A DNA stretch of 64,000 nt, taken from NCBI GenBank assembly GCA_015956445.1, contig WIUZ02000016.1, positions 62,001 through 126,000 on the forward strand. The letters are read 5' to 3'. Each line of letters begins with the position of its first letter. Within the stretch, counting starts at the first letter, position 1. The notes under the pieces are model-generated. The model was not told the origin of the DNA. It ran no database searches and was given only the letters and a program-made list of their open reading frames with translations. Shown here one piece after another: positions 32,319 to 43,144 of the stretch. This stretch comes from Thelephora terrestris (taxonomy: Eukaryota; Basidiomycota; Agaricomycetes; Thelephorales; Thelephoraceae). Both the position numbers and the translations under genes were made by a program.

Positions 32319-35259
32319 TGTCAGCGTGCTGAATTTTATTCCCTTTTTTTGAACCGTTTCTTTTTTTACACCCAACTTGCGCCCACTTTCCTTACCTATA
32401 CCCCTTTCTTATCTTATCATTTCCTTTATCGCGACTCACACGTCATCAAGGAACACAGACAAGGACACTGATTATATTACGCAAGGCGCGCGGCGAAGAC
32501 ATGAGACTACCAAACCGACGGAGTTGAATCCGCCCAGATTCTATGAACGAGGACTAAGGCGTACAACCCTTGGTCGTCAAGACCTGGTCTGCCAGTACTC
32601 CTCAGCACTGGCAACCTCCTCCTCCGTCCCCTCCGAGGCATTCTCGTCGACTTCCTCGTCGACCATCTCGACGACCCGAGCTTCCTCCAGACGATGAGCG
32701 ACGGCCAACTGAACCTCGGCGCGAAGGCGGTTCCTCGCTGAATCGACCATAGTCTGATCCAGAGTCCTCTGGACTGACCAACCCTCCACCCTCTCGGTCA
32801 GTTGAGCCACCAGGCGAACGGCTTCCGCTGCACGCTGGACCGACAAGAGCGTAAGGTCGGTTAAGCCGTTCACGTCGACGGACTCCACCGGAATCAGCTC
32901 GCCGCGATCCACGCGACACTGTAGCATCGTCGCATCGGAATAGGACGGTGGATTCGATGTCTCCACCCTGGCGGACAACGTTGGGATTACTGGGACGCAT
33001 ACGGTGCGCTGGACGAAGTGCCCCGCGATAAGGAACCCAACGACGAGCACGGATAGAACGTTGCCCACGCACCGGCGAGATCGACGGAGGCGGAATCGGA
33101 ACAGCCACTTCGTTCTCCCCCGCGTACTCCAACTCGGGAGAACTGCTAACCGGATTCACGGCCGTCTCCTCAGACGTCTCGCGAACGACCTCCTCCCCGC
33201 CATCAGTGTGCGCAGGTGTGCGGTACGACCCATCGGAAGCTAAAAGAGGGATGTCAGTGGACAAGCCAAATATGTCAACCGACATCCCACCTATGGGAGA
33301 AGCCATCCGATCAGGTATCGACTCGTCCTCGGACTCGTCGCGGACCGCAGCCACCGAACGAGTGTGGCAGTGACACAACCGCTCACTCATCGACTCGACC
33401 CGAGCACCCAACAACGGCAAGGCGTCGTCCAACGTATCGACCTAGGAATGGCATGAGCTCTCTTGGGCAAAGACCAGGAGAAGTCGCACCGACCTTAGTG
33501 TCGAGCTCATTCAGAGCCCTTCTATGACGATTGAGCCGTCGGTCGACCTCGATCAGGTCTCGTTGAATGGTGTCATCCCGTTCCTTCAAGGACTCGACCA
33601 ACCGATTGTGTTCTTCACGCATCGCTAGCATCTCGCTCTCAAACGTGACGCGAAGCGTATCGTTCATCAGGAGCAGCGTCTTCTTCATGTCCAACGCTTC
33701 CGAGTACATCCTACGGGCATCATCTTTCGCTTCCTTCACCTCACGCTTCAGCCGCTCATTCTACAAGCCTGTCAGTGTTATCCCACAAGCGGGATGCACA
33801 GACCGACTCACCGCTTTCTGTTCGGTCCTCAAAAGGAACCAGAGACGGTGACCAACGGCTGCTGTATAGTGTTGCGAACGAGTCGCCCCCGGCCACCTTC
33901 CTTCGCCGTTTCCGAGATCGTAGATTCCCATCTTCAAAAGACCCCACAACGATGACGCCACCGGAGTCTCCCATGGCATACGCAACTCGGTGTCAAACGT
34001 GACCCCACGCATAGACTCCTGTAACTTGTGATCAATCAAGTTGTGATACCACAACTCGTCATCTATGGTCAAGTAGTTGGGAGGCCGGGCTATCGTCGCC
34101 TCCAGTTGTCGAGCATCCACTTTGGCGGCAACCGCGAAGATCTACGATGCGATGTCAGTTGTTGCCAGCAAACAGCGACACGTGACGTCGCACCTCGCGA
34201 TAACTAGGGTACGCCACGTTGGCGTTCGGAAGGAAGTAACTCTTGTTCTGTACGGAGCGCGGATCCGCAGACTCGATGGTAGCGGTGCTGTTCTCAGCAC
34301 GGAAGACACGATCGGAGATCATGGGCATAATGGATGAGTAGTTGGTTGGTGGGATTGTTGGTTTGGGAAGAAGGGAGTTTGATGGATCCAATGGCCGGTT
34401 CGCACTACGCTTTATTCGACCCTCGACAGCGCCCGCGCCCTATTCGCCATTGGCTCGGCCCATCGTTTCACCGGTCCAGACTCCTCATACATTCGCTTTC
34501 GACATTCGCGCCCCACTCGGTCCTTTGTTGTCCCGATCGGACGAGCTGACGCGTCGTCCTCTCATTGGTTCGTCCTTGCATGTGATATTATCCTTTGTCA
34601 TTCCTTTCCCACACGACATCATGACCCCTTTCTTATTCTCTCACGAACCCTGACCCATTAGTCATTCCTTTATCATTTCAATTCTATACTCCGGGCCGCT
34701 TACTGTTCATGTTTACTCCCGGCCCTTCTTTGCCCCGAGTTATTATTAGATAGGGTTATCTATGTCCCGGCCACTCTCCTATATAAGTACCAGTAGAGTA
34801 GCTGAGGACTCCCCATCTTTGATATCTCGGGAAGTCCTCTTCTCCTTGCAGCATCGGTGTATTTGCTGTAGGCCACTGAAGAGCTTATCGAGTAACTCCT
34901 TGAACCGTTCGCTCTCCTCTCTCACTCAGTCTTAATCCTTAACCGGTGTTTGAAGCGAGCTCGGACACGACATCGAGTTCCGCACTGCTCTTTGGATCAA
35001 GTCATCAGTTTGAGGCGCCATCCTCGGGCTCTTGTATCTGCCCTCAGAAGACGATAGGGATTTACCTGATAGAGGCTCGGCACTCCTGCTGTGAATTCGG
35101 ACAACCTACCGGAGAACGCTCGTCCATCGCGTTTTGGACCACGTAGACTTTGGGTGGATATAGGGAAGTTGTTCCCCCTTTGCCCCATTGTTTCTTGTTG
35201 GTTGGAGTTGCGACTCACCAACAGCACTGGTACCTGAAGGGCGAAGAGTGGCCCTGACA
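32319..35259 (-). mobile_element. Element C: divergent member of the A/B family, reverse orientation
   Basis: On - it begins TGTCAGGGCCACTC at 35259 and ends ..CACGCTGACA at 32319. As in A and B, the first half-kilobase is a noncoding module closed by an inverted copy of its own start (GAGTGGCCGGGACA, about 34770). A four-exon coiled-coil gene follows. Outside the ends and protein motifs the sequence is very different from A and B, so it represents an older branch. No 5-bp duplication is present: CCCAG lies on the left and ATTAG on the right. The left side meets the broken foldback and the right side meets stub D, which points to a rearrangement after insertion. Confidence 0.7.
32602..34328 (-). 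CDS. Coiled-coil protein with CxC motif, cargo gene of element C
   Basis: Four exons on -: 34328-34194, 34141-33812, 33760-33494 and 33441-32602. All joins are GT..AG in phase 0, giving 523 residues without interruption. The plan matches the gene in element B exon by exon. A short first exon (MPMISDRVF..) is followed by a helical exon (TIDDELWYHNLIDHKLQE, SSLWGLLKMGIYDLG), a coiled-coil exon (NERLKREVKEAKDDARRM) and a long last exon. The last exon has CHCHTR at the place of CNCKEG in B, and a basic RGQRSIRARR patch where B has KGQRCKRSRRR. Sequence identity to B is low by eye, so shared gene structure across that distance suggests long-term maintenance. The last third in this frame is Arg/Gly/Ser-rich, and another frame is also open there, so the C-terminus is uncertain. 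Confidence 0.65.
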
Positions 35260-35746
35260 ATTAGGGTATTGACGTCATGGCCACTCCTTTAGTATAAGTA
35301 GCAACTGTGGCTGTATCGTAGTACCTTAGTTTTGTTACCTCAGGAAATCCTCTGCCCTTCTCAGCCCAGTTGCAGTTAAGGCCAAGTCAGAGTTTCTTGT
35401 TTGAACCAAGACATCCCCCATCTGCTCTCCCTCCCGCTCTGCGCGTCAACTGCGCCTCGTAACTATAGAACCTCAGCGTTCACATTAGAACACCTCGAGC
35501 GTCCAGTCGATCACCTGGTGGAGTCATCAATCCTGTTGTGAAGATAAACCCTTGCTTGTTAAACCGAACGAAGTACGGTTTAGGTTGGGTTTCTTCTTAG
35601 GATTTCGACCTGACTTGTAGTGACCTCGGACAACCTACCGGAAGAATAGAGACGTGATCGTTCTCTCACAAGCTAGTTGGACTAGTGAGTACTCTGCGGA
35701 GTCGGCTCAGTGCACTGGTAGTTGTTGGGGTAGAGTGGCCCTGACA
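35260..35746 (-). mobile_element. Stub D: 5' terminal 487 bp of an A/B-type element
   Basis: On - it begins TGTCAGGGCCACTCTACC at 35746. It is nearly identical to the first 480 bp of A and B, then stops exactly where element C begins. Its outer flank (AAGAAGCAGCC from 35747) matches the uninterrupted sequence at 45802, so its insertion point within the DUF6535 gene is known to the base. Confidence 0.75.
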
Positions 35747-36247
35747 AAGAAGCAGCCATCTCTCCCACCTGTGTGTGAGGGATGATCAAGAGGAAGAAGA
35801 CACCTTGTTAGCTCTATCCAAGAGCTGAGAGACTTGGAACTTCTCAAGTCATACTTCCTTCTTGTTTGGTCAGAATGGGAGTGGCCTTATTATCCTGATG
35901 AGATGGAGCTCTCAATCAGAGAGGATTTTGGTGGAATTGGGATGTGGGGTCACCGGGAAGATCTCATCAAACGGTTGTATTATGTCCTGGAACAGTTGGA
36001 TCAAGGACTGGAGTACCTTGTACAGCACAACCCATACATCGATCAAATCAACATTGAAATGGCAAAGCCTCGATACAGGAAGCTACAGGATGTGCTCCTG
36101 GACGTGGACAGTAAAACAATGAAAACATTAACCCGTAAGTGTCCTGAGCCAGTTCATTACAACAAGCCCCCTGATTCCTATGGATGTCCACAGAATCCCA
36201 CTCCACCTTTATGTGTGCTCTACATCATCCATGTCTGTGATCACTAG
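35747..36247 (+). pseudogene. Duplicated 3' fragment of the DUF6535 gene
   Basis: Encodes the same residues as the last part of the gene at 43145-46305 (LLKSYFLLVWSEWEWPYYPD.., QHNPYIDQINIEMAK), with almost no difference. It lacks everything upstream, because its 5' side is cut by stub D at 35746. A few differences lie at the start (about 35770-35800). It is a truncated paralogue without promoter or N-terminus. Confidence 0.8.
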
Positions 36248-36415
36248 TGTGGGAGTCAGTTAACCTTACTTCTTGCTTTATCTCATCATGTTGCCTATTC
36301 CATCTATGCCATGACCATTGCAATTTCTCCCTCCTCTCCTTAATTTCTATGAATTGTCCTCCTAGTCATTGTGATCTTTTGTATTATAATCTTCAATGTG
36401 CCAACTCCTCTGATG

Positions 36416-36565
36416 CATCAGAAAAGGTGGCATCGTGTTATTTGGCAATTATCTCACCTTATTTCGATTATTTTGTGATTATTTGATCCGGGTGGCGGGA
36501 CCTGTCACAAATAAGATCAAATAAGCGTGAATAAGCCAAATAAGTTGGTGTCACCTTTGCTGATG
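36416..36565. mobile_element. 150-bp MITE in duplication copy 1
   Basis: Inverted ends CATCAGAAAAGGTG and CACCTTTGCTGATG, with inner inverted parts around GTTATTTGGC and GCCAAATAA. The paralogous place (about 46467) lacks the unit, so it is a real insertion. Only TG is repeated at the junctions (36414-36415 and 36566-36567), so the duplication seems to be 2 bp. Family not recognised. Confidence 0.7.
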
Positions 36566-38568
36566 TGGCTTTCAGTTTCTGTGTGAATTTGCACTTGTGA
36601 CCAAAAGCTTGATTTGACTTGGAAGGTGAATCAAAAGGGAAAGGGAGTCTGAAATGAGTGGGAAGCTGAGCTTCTCAACGGTACTTGTAGGATAATTTGC
36701 CAATAAGAATTCATTGCTGAAACACTCCAGCCACACTGTGTCCAACGTGACAGGCTTTGGATACCCGGTTTCCGGCTTAGCGAAGCTAACAAAAAGTTGC
36801 CATATCCTTCACTGGTGGCTTTCCATGGTGCTCTAGACCACCCACCTGTCCATCGAGAAAGGAAATTTCGGGACCCAATGGTTGTTCTGGGCCTCAAAAC
36901 ACTCCAATTTAAAGCGTAGGCCGGAACACGTTACGCTTCCAGAGCCCGTGCAGCAACGTATGTCCCTGTGGAGATCCTCTAGATTCCACCATTACCATCT
37001 GGAAGAACCTTCACGATTAAGCAAGACTATATATCTGATGCTTAATCGGGTGGTGACCACATCTATGTGAATAATGTACCAACCCGACCGAGTTGGCGGA
37101 GGAGTTTTGATGACAAAAACAGGTAGAGTCAGCAACGGCGGCGGCGGGCTGGATGGCGGTGACGTCCGGACCCAGGGAATTAATTGCGCATTTTTGAATA
37201 GTGAAAGTGAACCCCGCACCCGGCGGTTAAGATCACCAGTGCGAGAAAGGCGCAAACGACGAACACGAACGTAGAGTACCATGCAGTCCTGCCGCACCTG
37301 TGGATCTCACGGGGACGTGCCAAGAAAGGGACTTGAGAAGGGGTTTATGGTCTGCCAACCGTGCTTCGTACACCTGCAGTGCAAGAGCCCCGTTATACCC
37401 CCACCATCAACAAATATTCGGCGCAGTATTGGTTCGCATTAAACTCATGAGAAATATACCATCACGAGCCACGCCCGCGCAGCTGGGATCCAGAGCAAGA
37501 TTATTGTGATTCTGATGTACGCTTTTGCATAAGCAGGTGACAAAACGCATCCACATCAAATAGCACTCACATATTGTGTCCGAGCGCGACAAGCGAGTCC
37601 AACTCCGAGGACATATCAAACAAGAACCACGACCGAGAAGGTAACTGCGATACGGACGGGAGAAGAGCACGAGGGAACTCCTCAGTTCAAGCGGGTGTCA
37701 ATTAGCCAAGTCTGTTGATCCCTTCCTTCCGCTCGGCCTTCAAAGTTTGAACTCCAATCTTTCTCACCAGCGGACGACGTTCGTTCAGTCAGGGTCGCGT
37801 AACCATGACAGACACCGGCGTGCCAAGCCCCATCCTTGTATTCCTCGATACACATCTTCTACCAGCGCCACTAGCCCTTCGCATGCGTCCTTCGATATTT
37901 GATCTGCCGCTGGTGATGTCGCGTTGGTTTCTTGGCGTTGGAGCATTACATTTCTCGCGAGAACAAGAAAGGGGGGCCATTGAAGTGAAGAAGCTGTGGA
38001 GTGCTACAGGTCACGAAAAGGACAAAGGATGACACGACGAACGGAAGGTGGAAGAGGGATGGGATCATCCGATCAAAACTCAATGTACATGCGTATCATA
38101 TTCGGTGACATCTCGCGACTGCTGAGCCCACCCTAGACGCCACGCAACAGACTCGTTGCCAGACCGCCTCCACCAAGGCCGCGAGCTCTTATCAAAAGCA
38201 TGGATGGACACTGAGTAATCAAAACCCCTCTTATAATCACCCCAAGCGAACCGCATGACACTGCTGATGTGACGACCAATGGTGGGATCTGTTCCGGAAG
38301 GCGATGTGAGCTCTATAGATCTCAGGCCCCACCGCAGAAAAACACCGTCCCAAAGTTCTTGAAGTGAATGTGGTACCTGGGCGGTACCCCTATCGCGAGA
38401 GAGACGCTATGCCCGTTCGAGAGCGCCCGAGGCATGTATCTGGGGGGCGAGGAACCAATTCTCGGAGAAAACGATTTCGATTCTTCAGAGAGGGGGGAAA
38501 AAGTCCAGGATTCCGGCATCACGAAAAACATCTAAGCAGCTATGTTCCTAAGCTATCCGTTCGAGACC

Positions 38569-40084
38569 CTAAGCATAAGTGTAGCACAGCGTGTCTCCGG
38601 TCGTGTCCATAACGTCCCAGATCGTAACGTTCCATAAACCGTCGCCTGGAATCGGACTGTCGAACTGTGATAGGTGGGTGAGGTGTGTGAGATACCACAG
38701 CTTCGTTCTTGAAATTAAATGAAGGGACTCACGTTCAAGTATGGAGGAAGACCGGTGGGGAATTCTGTGAAGGTCGCAAAGCTGGAAAGCGCTTCCACCG
38801 AGCCTCCACCATAAGAGAACCTGTTTTTGGGGCTCTTCTTCTGCCAGTCGTACCAAATTTTATCGATCATCTATGTGAAGATACGGCGAGGTGAGCTACA
38901 AGTGCAGAGATAAGCCGTAAGAGCTCCACAAACCGCATGGTGCATGAAGAACACGGGATCGTTGGGCGTCCATTTGGGCCCTCCGTAACATGCCGGCGGT
39001 ACGGCACCGTTGGGGCAGGTACCCGTCATATCACTGAAGGGAGTATGTCAGTGGAGTCAGGAACACAAGTGCCGGCGGTATCTTACCCCCCAAGGATAAA
39101 ATGGGCGCCAGGGTGGAGTCCCTACATGAAGATCAGGGCCGCAGGAAAACTAGGAGCGCGAGAGATTAACTGACGGCCAATGACTCGGTGTACGCGTGCA
39201 TCACAATGAAATTCCCCTTGAAGCCGTTCACCGTATATTCGATGTTTTCCTTGGTCAAACTGGAGTTGATCATGAAGTTTCTCGGAGGGGGTGGAGCCTT
39301 TGGGTCATTTGCGAACAGGTTACCGAGGTTGGGGTTTTGGAACGGGTAAAGCGTATAGTTCCTCCTGATACGATTAGGGATTGGATACGCTCTGATTGCG
39401 TCTTTGAACCCGCCGGTGTAGATTTGAAAATCGTCGGCGGGGTCACCCCAACCACCGATGCCGCCGAAGGACGAGTTGTCAAAGAAGGGAGAGTTGTACG
39501 TGTCGGGGGCGTCTGTGCAAAGATTTGGTCAACGACGATGGCAAGACCTCGACGAAAAAACCGTCGGCATTACCTATCGTCCAATCCCAATAAGGGATTG
39601 CTCCTTCGAAGCCGCACTTTTCAATGAGCGCATTCTCGAAAAACTGGATATAGTATCTGTGCCATGGGAAGAAAAGCCCGGTCCAGTGGATCTGTTGATA
39701 GAGTTGAGAACTCCGAGGGCACAGAGAACACCCAACGTACCTTAATATTGAGATCCATGTGCAGATACACGATATCTATACCAGAGGCGTCAGAATTCGG
39801 AAGCGGACAACGCCCGTTCGCTGCACACCGTCGTAGAAAGAGCCGGATTCGTTAACGGGTGGAATGAGCGACAGGTTTGCCGGAACAGATGGGACCATGT
39901 TGGGGTCGTGGGGGATATCGGCAAGATACTGGGAGCCACAGGTTAATGCGTCGGATAGCGGGATCATCGTGAAATAAGTACATTCACGGCGGACTCTGGG
40001 GTTTTGGCACGAGTCGTGGCCGGCAACCACAGACACGAGGAAGGAGACAATCAGAGCGTGAGCGATGCCGAGGAAGGAACCCAT
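38569..40084 (-). CDS. Secreted tyrosinase-family copper oxidase, eight exons
   Basis: Exons on -: 40084-39829, 39775-39741, 39691-39574, 39512-39175, 39121-39087, 39033-38934, 38870-38733 and 38664-38569. All joins are GT..AG and the frame is unbroken for 371 residues. A signal peptide (about 1-22, MGSFLGIAHALIVSFLVSVV) is followed by CQNPRVRRE. The CuA site comes from YLHMDLN, the IHWTG block and FFPWHRYY. Then follow GFEGAIPYWDW and GGWGDPADDFQI. CuB comes from LHPGAHFILGGDM and WTPNDPVFFMHHAMIDKIW. All six copper-binding histidines of the family are present. The protein ends soon after a LWNVTIWDVMDTTG tail, so it lacks the long C-terminal domain of classical mushroom tyrosinases. Likely an extracellular phenol oxidase; the exact substrate is not predictable. 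It lies just beyond the duplicated block and is the best-preserved host gene here. Confidence 0.9.
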
Positions 40085-40450
40085 CTGTGCGGTGGAGGGG
40101 TGGTGAGGAACAACAGGGTTTTCGCACAGTTTTTATATCCTTCGAGGCGGCCGGATCTGAGGTGGAGGATAAAAATGGTTGAAGAAGCTGTCTCAGGGAC
40201 GAGAGTAAGATCGGGGGTTGTCGCCAAGTATATCGGATGGACTTTGAACGGCGGGGTAAGGATCGAGGCACCGCAGGGTGACCAACAGTACGCTGTACCA
40301 CTGCTGTGGGATGAATCCACGGATGGAATGAGCACAGGCGTTCCAAGAGAATACCGTTGTTGGGCATGAACACCGAGCCAGCTCAACGAGCGCATCATTG
40401 TCTTTCATTTCATCCTGAAGGTGTGGCCGACAACGAGCGCAAAAAAGGGG

Positions 40451-40920
40451 TCAGAAGGGAGAACGCGCCTTGACGGGAACCAAGACAGAGATAACGCTTC
40501 CAAAAATAACTTTCACGGGGATGACTTCTAAGTCCTCTCGGGCGGTGGTGAGGGTTTCGATGTCGGCGTTCAACGCTGCGACTGTCGCTGAGCGAGCCTC
40601 AACGTTGGGGGACATATCATCAAACGCCCAAAGTTCGAAGGTTATTGCAGAGTAGTGCGGCGGGCGATAGAGTACAGGGAGAAGTGAGGGAGGAGTCCAC
40701 CATGAGTGCGCGAGTCTTCCGCACGGTCGCATGCATGTCAACGGCAAGCACAAGAGGGTGAGGGACCAATAAGCGCCGGGCATGTGTGGCCCGTGGGCCC
40801 TCGTCTGTCCGAAACGCAACCACTCGAGTCCCCGCGAATTTTGCTTCCCGTAGAATGGACTAGATAGTCATCCCAAATCGAGCGCTTGTGCCAGCGTAAT
40901 TGAATGGGCAAGCCGTGGTA
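40451..40920 (-). pseudogene. Unrecognised host gene remnant
   Basis: An open stretch with a helical, well-formed segment (SPNVEARSATVAALNADIETL, TAREDLEVIPVKVIFG) lies between the tyrosinase and acetate kinase loci. The sequence upstream in the same frame is poor in structure and no complete exon set is apparent. It resembles the N-terminal helical parts of some Agaricomycete proteins, but no family can be named. Confidence 0.25.
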
Positions 40921-40979
40921 CAAATACAGGCTACGACACGATTAGAACAGAGTCCAAAGACATGACTTTACCGTCGAGT

Positions 40980-41977
40980 TCATTCCCAAAAGCGTTTGTC
41001 CTGTGCACACTCCTGCGCCATCTCAAACTGTGCAAAAAAAAAGGATGAGGCCCAATTGATCTTTGCATGAACCGGACCACGATACGCACCTCTTCGTCTG
41101 TCTTTATGACCAGAACCTTTGGTCCGAGCCTCGTCACCACCCCGTCGATCTCCGCGCTCGCGTGGGTGTCGTCCAACTCGAACCCCAAACAAGCCACCTT
41201 GTCGACGACAGCCTTCCTCAAATCCTCGCTCCTCCCCCCGATTCCTCCGGAAAACGTCGACGCGTCAACGTCACCTCCGAGCTTCAAAAATTAGTTTCCG
41301 ATATATCCCACGATCCGATCCACGAACAGATCAAACGCCAGCTTCATGTTCTCATCTCCTCCGTCCGTTCCCTTCACCACCTTCCCAAAGTCGGAAGTGC
41401 CGACCATGGAGCACCATCCGGCCCGCTTGTTCAGTATATCCTCGGCGATAGAGATGTGGAGCTCTTTTGTGGAGGACCGTGAGAGCGATGACGCTTCAGA
41501 GGTGTAGTGGAAAACCAGGGAGGGATCGATTGAGCCGGAGCGAGTAGCTCCAGGAAGTCCTTCCAGAGGCGTGAGGCCCATCGTGGTGTCGATGGACTTT
41601 CCGTTCTTGATTGCCACTGCGGATGCACCGGACCCAAGGTGCAGCGAAATCATCGATGTCACCTCCGGAGGCTATTCAGTAGGGGCCGGTGGAAAAATTG
41701 TACAGGACATCAGTCGACAAGAAACTAGCGTAGAGGGTGAGAGCATACTTGCTGGAGGAACTCTGCAGCTTCCCTCAAGACGAACGAATAGCTGATCCCG
41801 TGGAACCCGTACTTCCCGATTTTCTTCTTCTGCGCCATCTCCGGATCGAGCGGATACGTGTAGCCATGAGCAGGAATGCTTCTCGTATGAAAATTCGTGT
41901 CAAAATACGCGACGTTGACGGCTTTGGGTAACTGCTGCGTAGCCAGCTTAATCAGCGCCAGAGCAGCCGCATTATGC
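40980..41977 (-). pseudogene. Acetate kinase, 5'-truncated with an in-frame stop
   Basis: Three exons on -: 41977-41749, 41671-41090 and 41027-40980, joined by GT..AG introns in frame. Motifs follow acetate kinase order: [63 protein letters not shown], then FSGGIGGRS and the tail ..KTDEEFEMAQECAQ. The enzyme makes acetyl phosphate from acetate and ATP, or the reverse. About the first 170 residues (the NAGSSSLK and HGG parts) are missing: nothing like them was found up to 43 kb. A TAA at 41293-41291 interrupts the frame where the family has an aromatic residue (GYIGN-stop-FLKLGG). With both defects it is read as a pseudogene; a sequencing error could explain only the stop. Confidence 0.8.
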
Positions 41978-42382
41978 CTGAGGAGAGAAAGAAATCAGCC
42001 CTTGCCTAACGTTCGTGGAGACATTTTCGATACAGCGGCGCAAGCATCACCTTCTCTCTTTCTCACCACCCGTCATGTAGAACGTCAGAGAGCGCTCCCA
42101 CCTTGCCGGACTTCAACTGAACAAACTTAGGAAATTCGCACAGGAACACCACAAGACAGAACAAGGAAGTTTCGGAACATCGGCGAACCTCTGGCCCAGA
42201 GGCTGCTTCTAAAACCTCCACATCGGAACACTGTAGTCCACGCGTCTGTTATCCAACCATATTCCCATGTCCGACGTTAGAGCGCGAGTGGTATCCCATC
42301 GCGCTCGACCAGAGTGCTGCGGTGGCCTTTATCCGACTAGGAACAGGATGGGCTTCCCGCTCATGAAGATCATTGGGCCCGG
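41978..42382. other. Stretch without a gene
   Basis: Where the N-terminal exon of acetate kinase would be expected, neither strand shows its motifs. No repeat ends were seen. Confidence 0.4.
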
Positions 42383-42481
42383 TTCTTCGACCACTACTAC
42401 AATGAAACAGGGAACCCCCCAAGTATCACGACGAGGATTTGAACGCAATCCTGACCTTCGTGAGAGGAGTCAATGTGTAAT
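42383..42481 (+). pseudogene. DUF6535 first-exon relic
   Basis: One exon-like stretch reads FFDHYYNETGN..KYHDEDLNAILTF and ends at a GTGAGA donor. This is the segment that in DUF6535 genes directly precedes the first intron (compare EEDLNTTLIF at 43726). No matching second exon (AGLFSAV..) follows, so it is an isolated remnant. Confidence 0.5.
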
Positions 42482-43144
42482 GACAAGGACAGGTTCCCCA
42501 TTGCGTCCGCGTTGGTCATCAAATGCGAGTCTCAACACCAGCTAGCTCTAGGCGACGAGACCGCCGCCGACCTCCGAACTTGAGGTTGGATTTCAGCACG
42601 GCAGACCTCCCACGTTTCGTGAGCGCACTCGCGTTACTCTTTCCCGCCACTTGATCGCGTCCTGGTTTTGCTAGCTCCCTGTGGATCCTATTCTCGTTCC
42701 GTTTGCCACCCTCAAGCCTGTGTTCGACTACCCTTGCATCAAGGCCAAGTTCTGATTTTTAGTGTTCTGGGACATTTTGTCGCTTTCCTTCGTGACAAGT
42801 CAAGTAGCTCGGAGTGTCAGAACTTTTATTGTGCCTATATAAGTTGCATAAACACTTTTTTCCTCGGCTGTGAGTAGTACCGTCCCCTCGCAAACCGTTC
42901 CTCCTCCGCCTCTGAATTCGAGGCTGGATTCCAGCCTAGGCTGTGAGCTCGGGTCTGGTTCCAAGCTTCGCAGAACCTACTCAACGAGCCCCTTTGGCAT
43001 CCGCAAGTTTGATCGTGGGCGGCGCGTTCACATCATAGCCCCATAGCTGGTGGCCAACACGAGGACAAATGCAAGGCATGGGCGTGGCGCCCGTCGCCTT
43101 TCTCTCTTTCCCCTCCATCCTCCATCCCCCCCACATCACCCGCC
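42482..43144. other. Stretch without a gene, upstream of the DUF6535 gene
   Basis: No reading frame with recognisable motifs. It ends in a pyrimidine-rich tract (about 43095-43140, TTTCTCTCTTTCCCC) just before the ATG at 43145, as is common upstream of fungal start codons. Confidence 0.4.

Larger units (their letters stand above)
35747..38297. repeat. Segmental duplication, copy 1
   Basis: About 2.55 kb matching 45802-47909 joined to 63703-64000, in the same orientation and roughly 95 percent alike by eye. It includes the DUF6535 3' end and about 2 kb of following sequence with no convincing gene. The other copy is opened by a hAT MITE at a site that here reads AGTGCTAC uninterrupted (about 38002-38009). 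This copy holds a 150-bp MITE that the other lacks. Confidence 0.85.
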
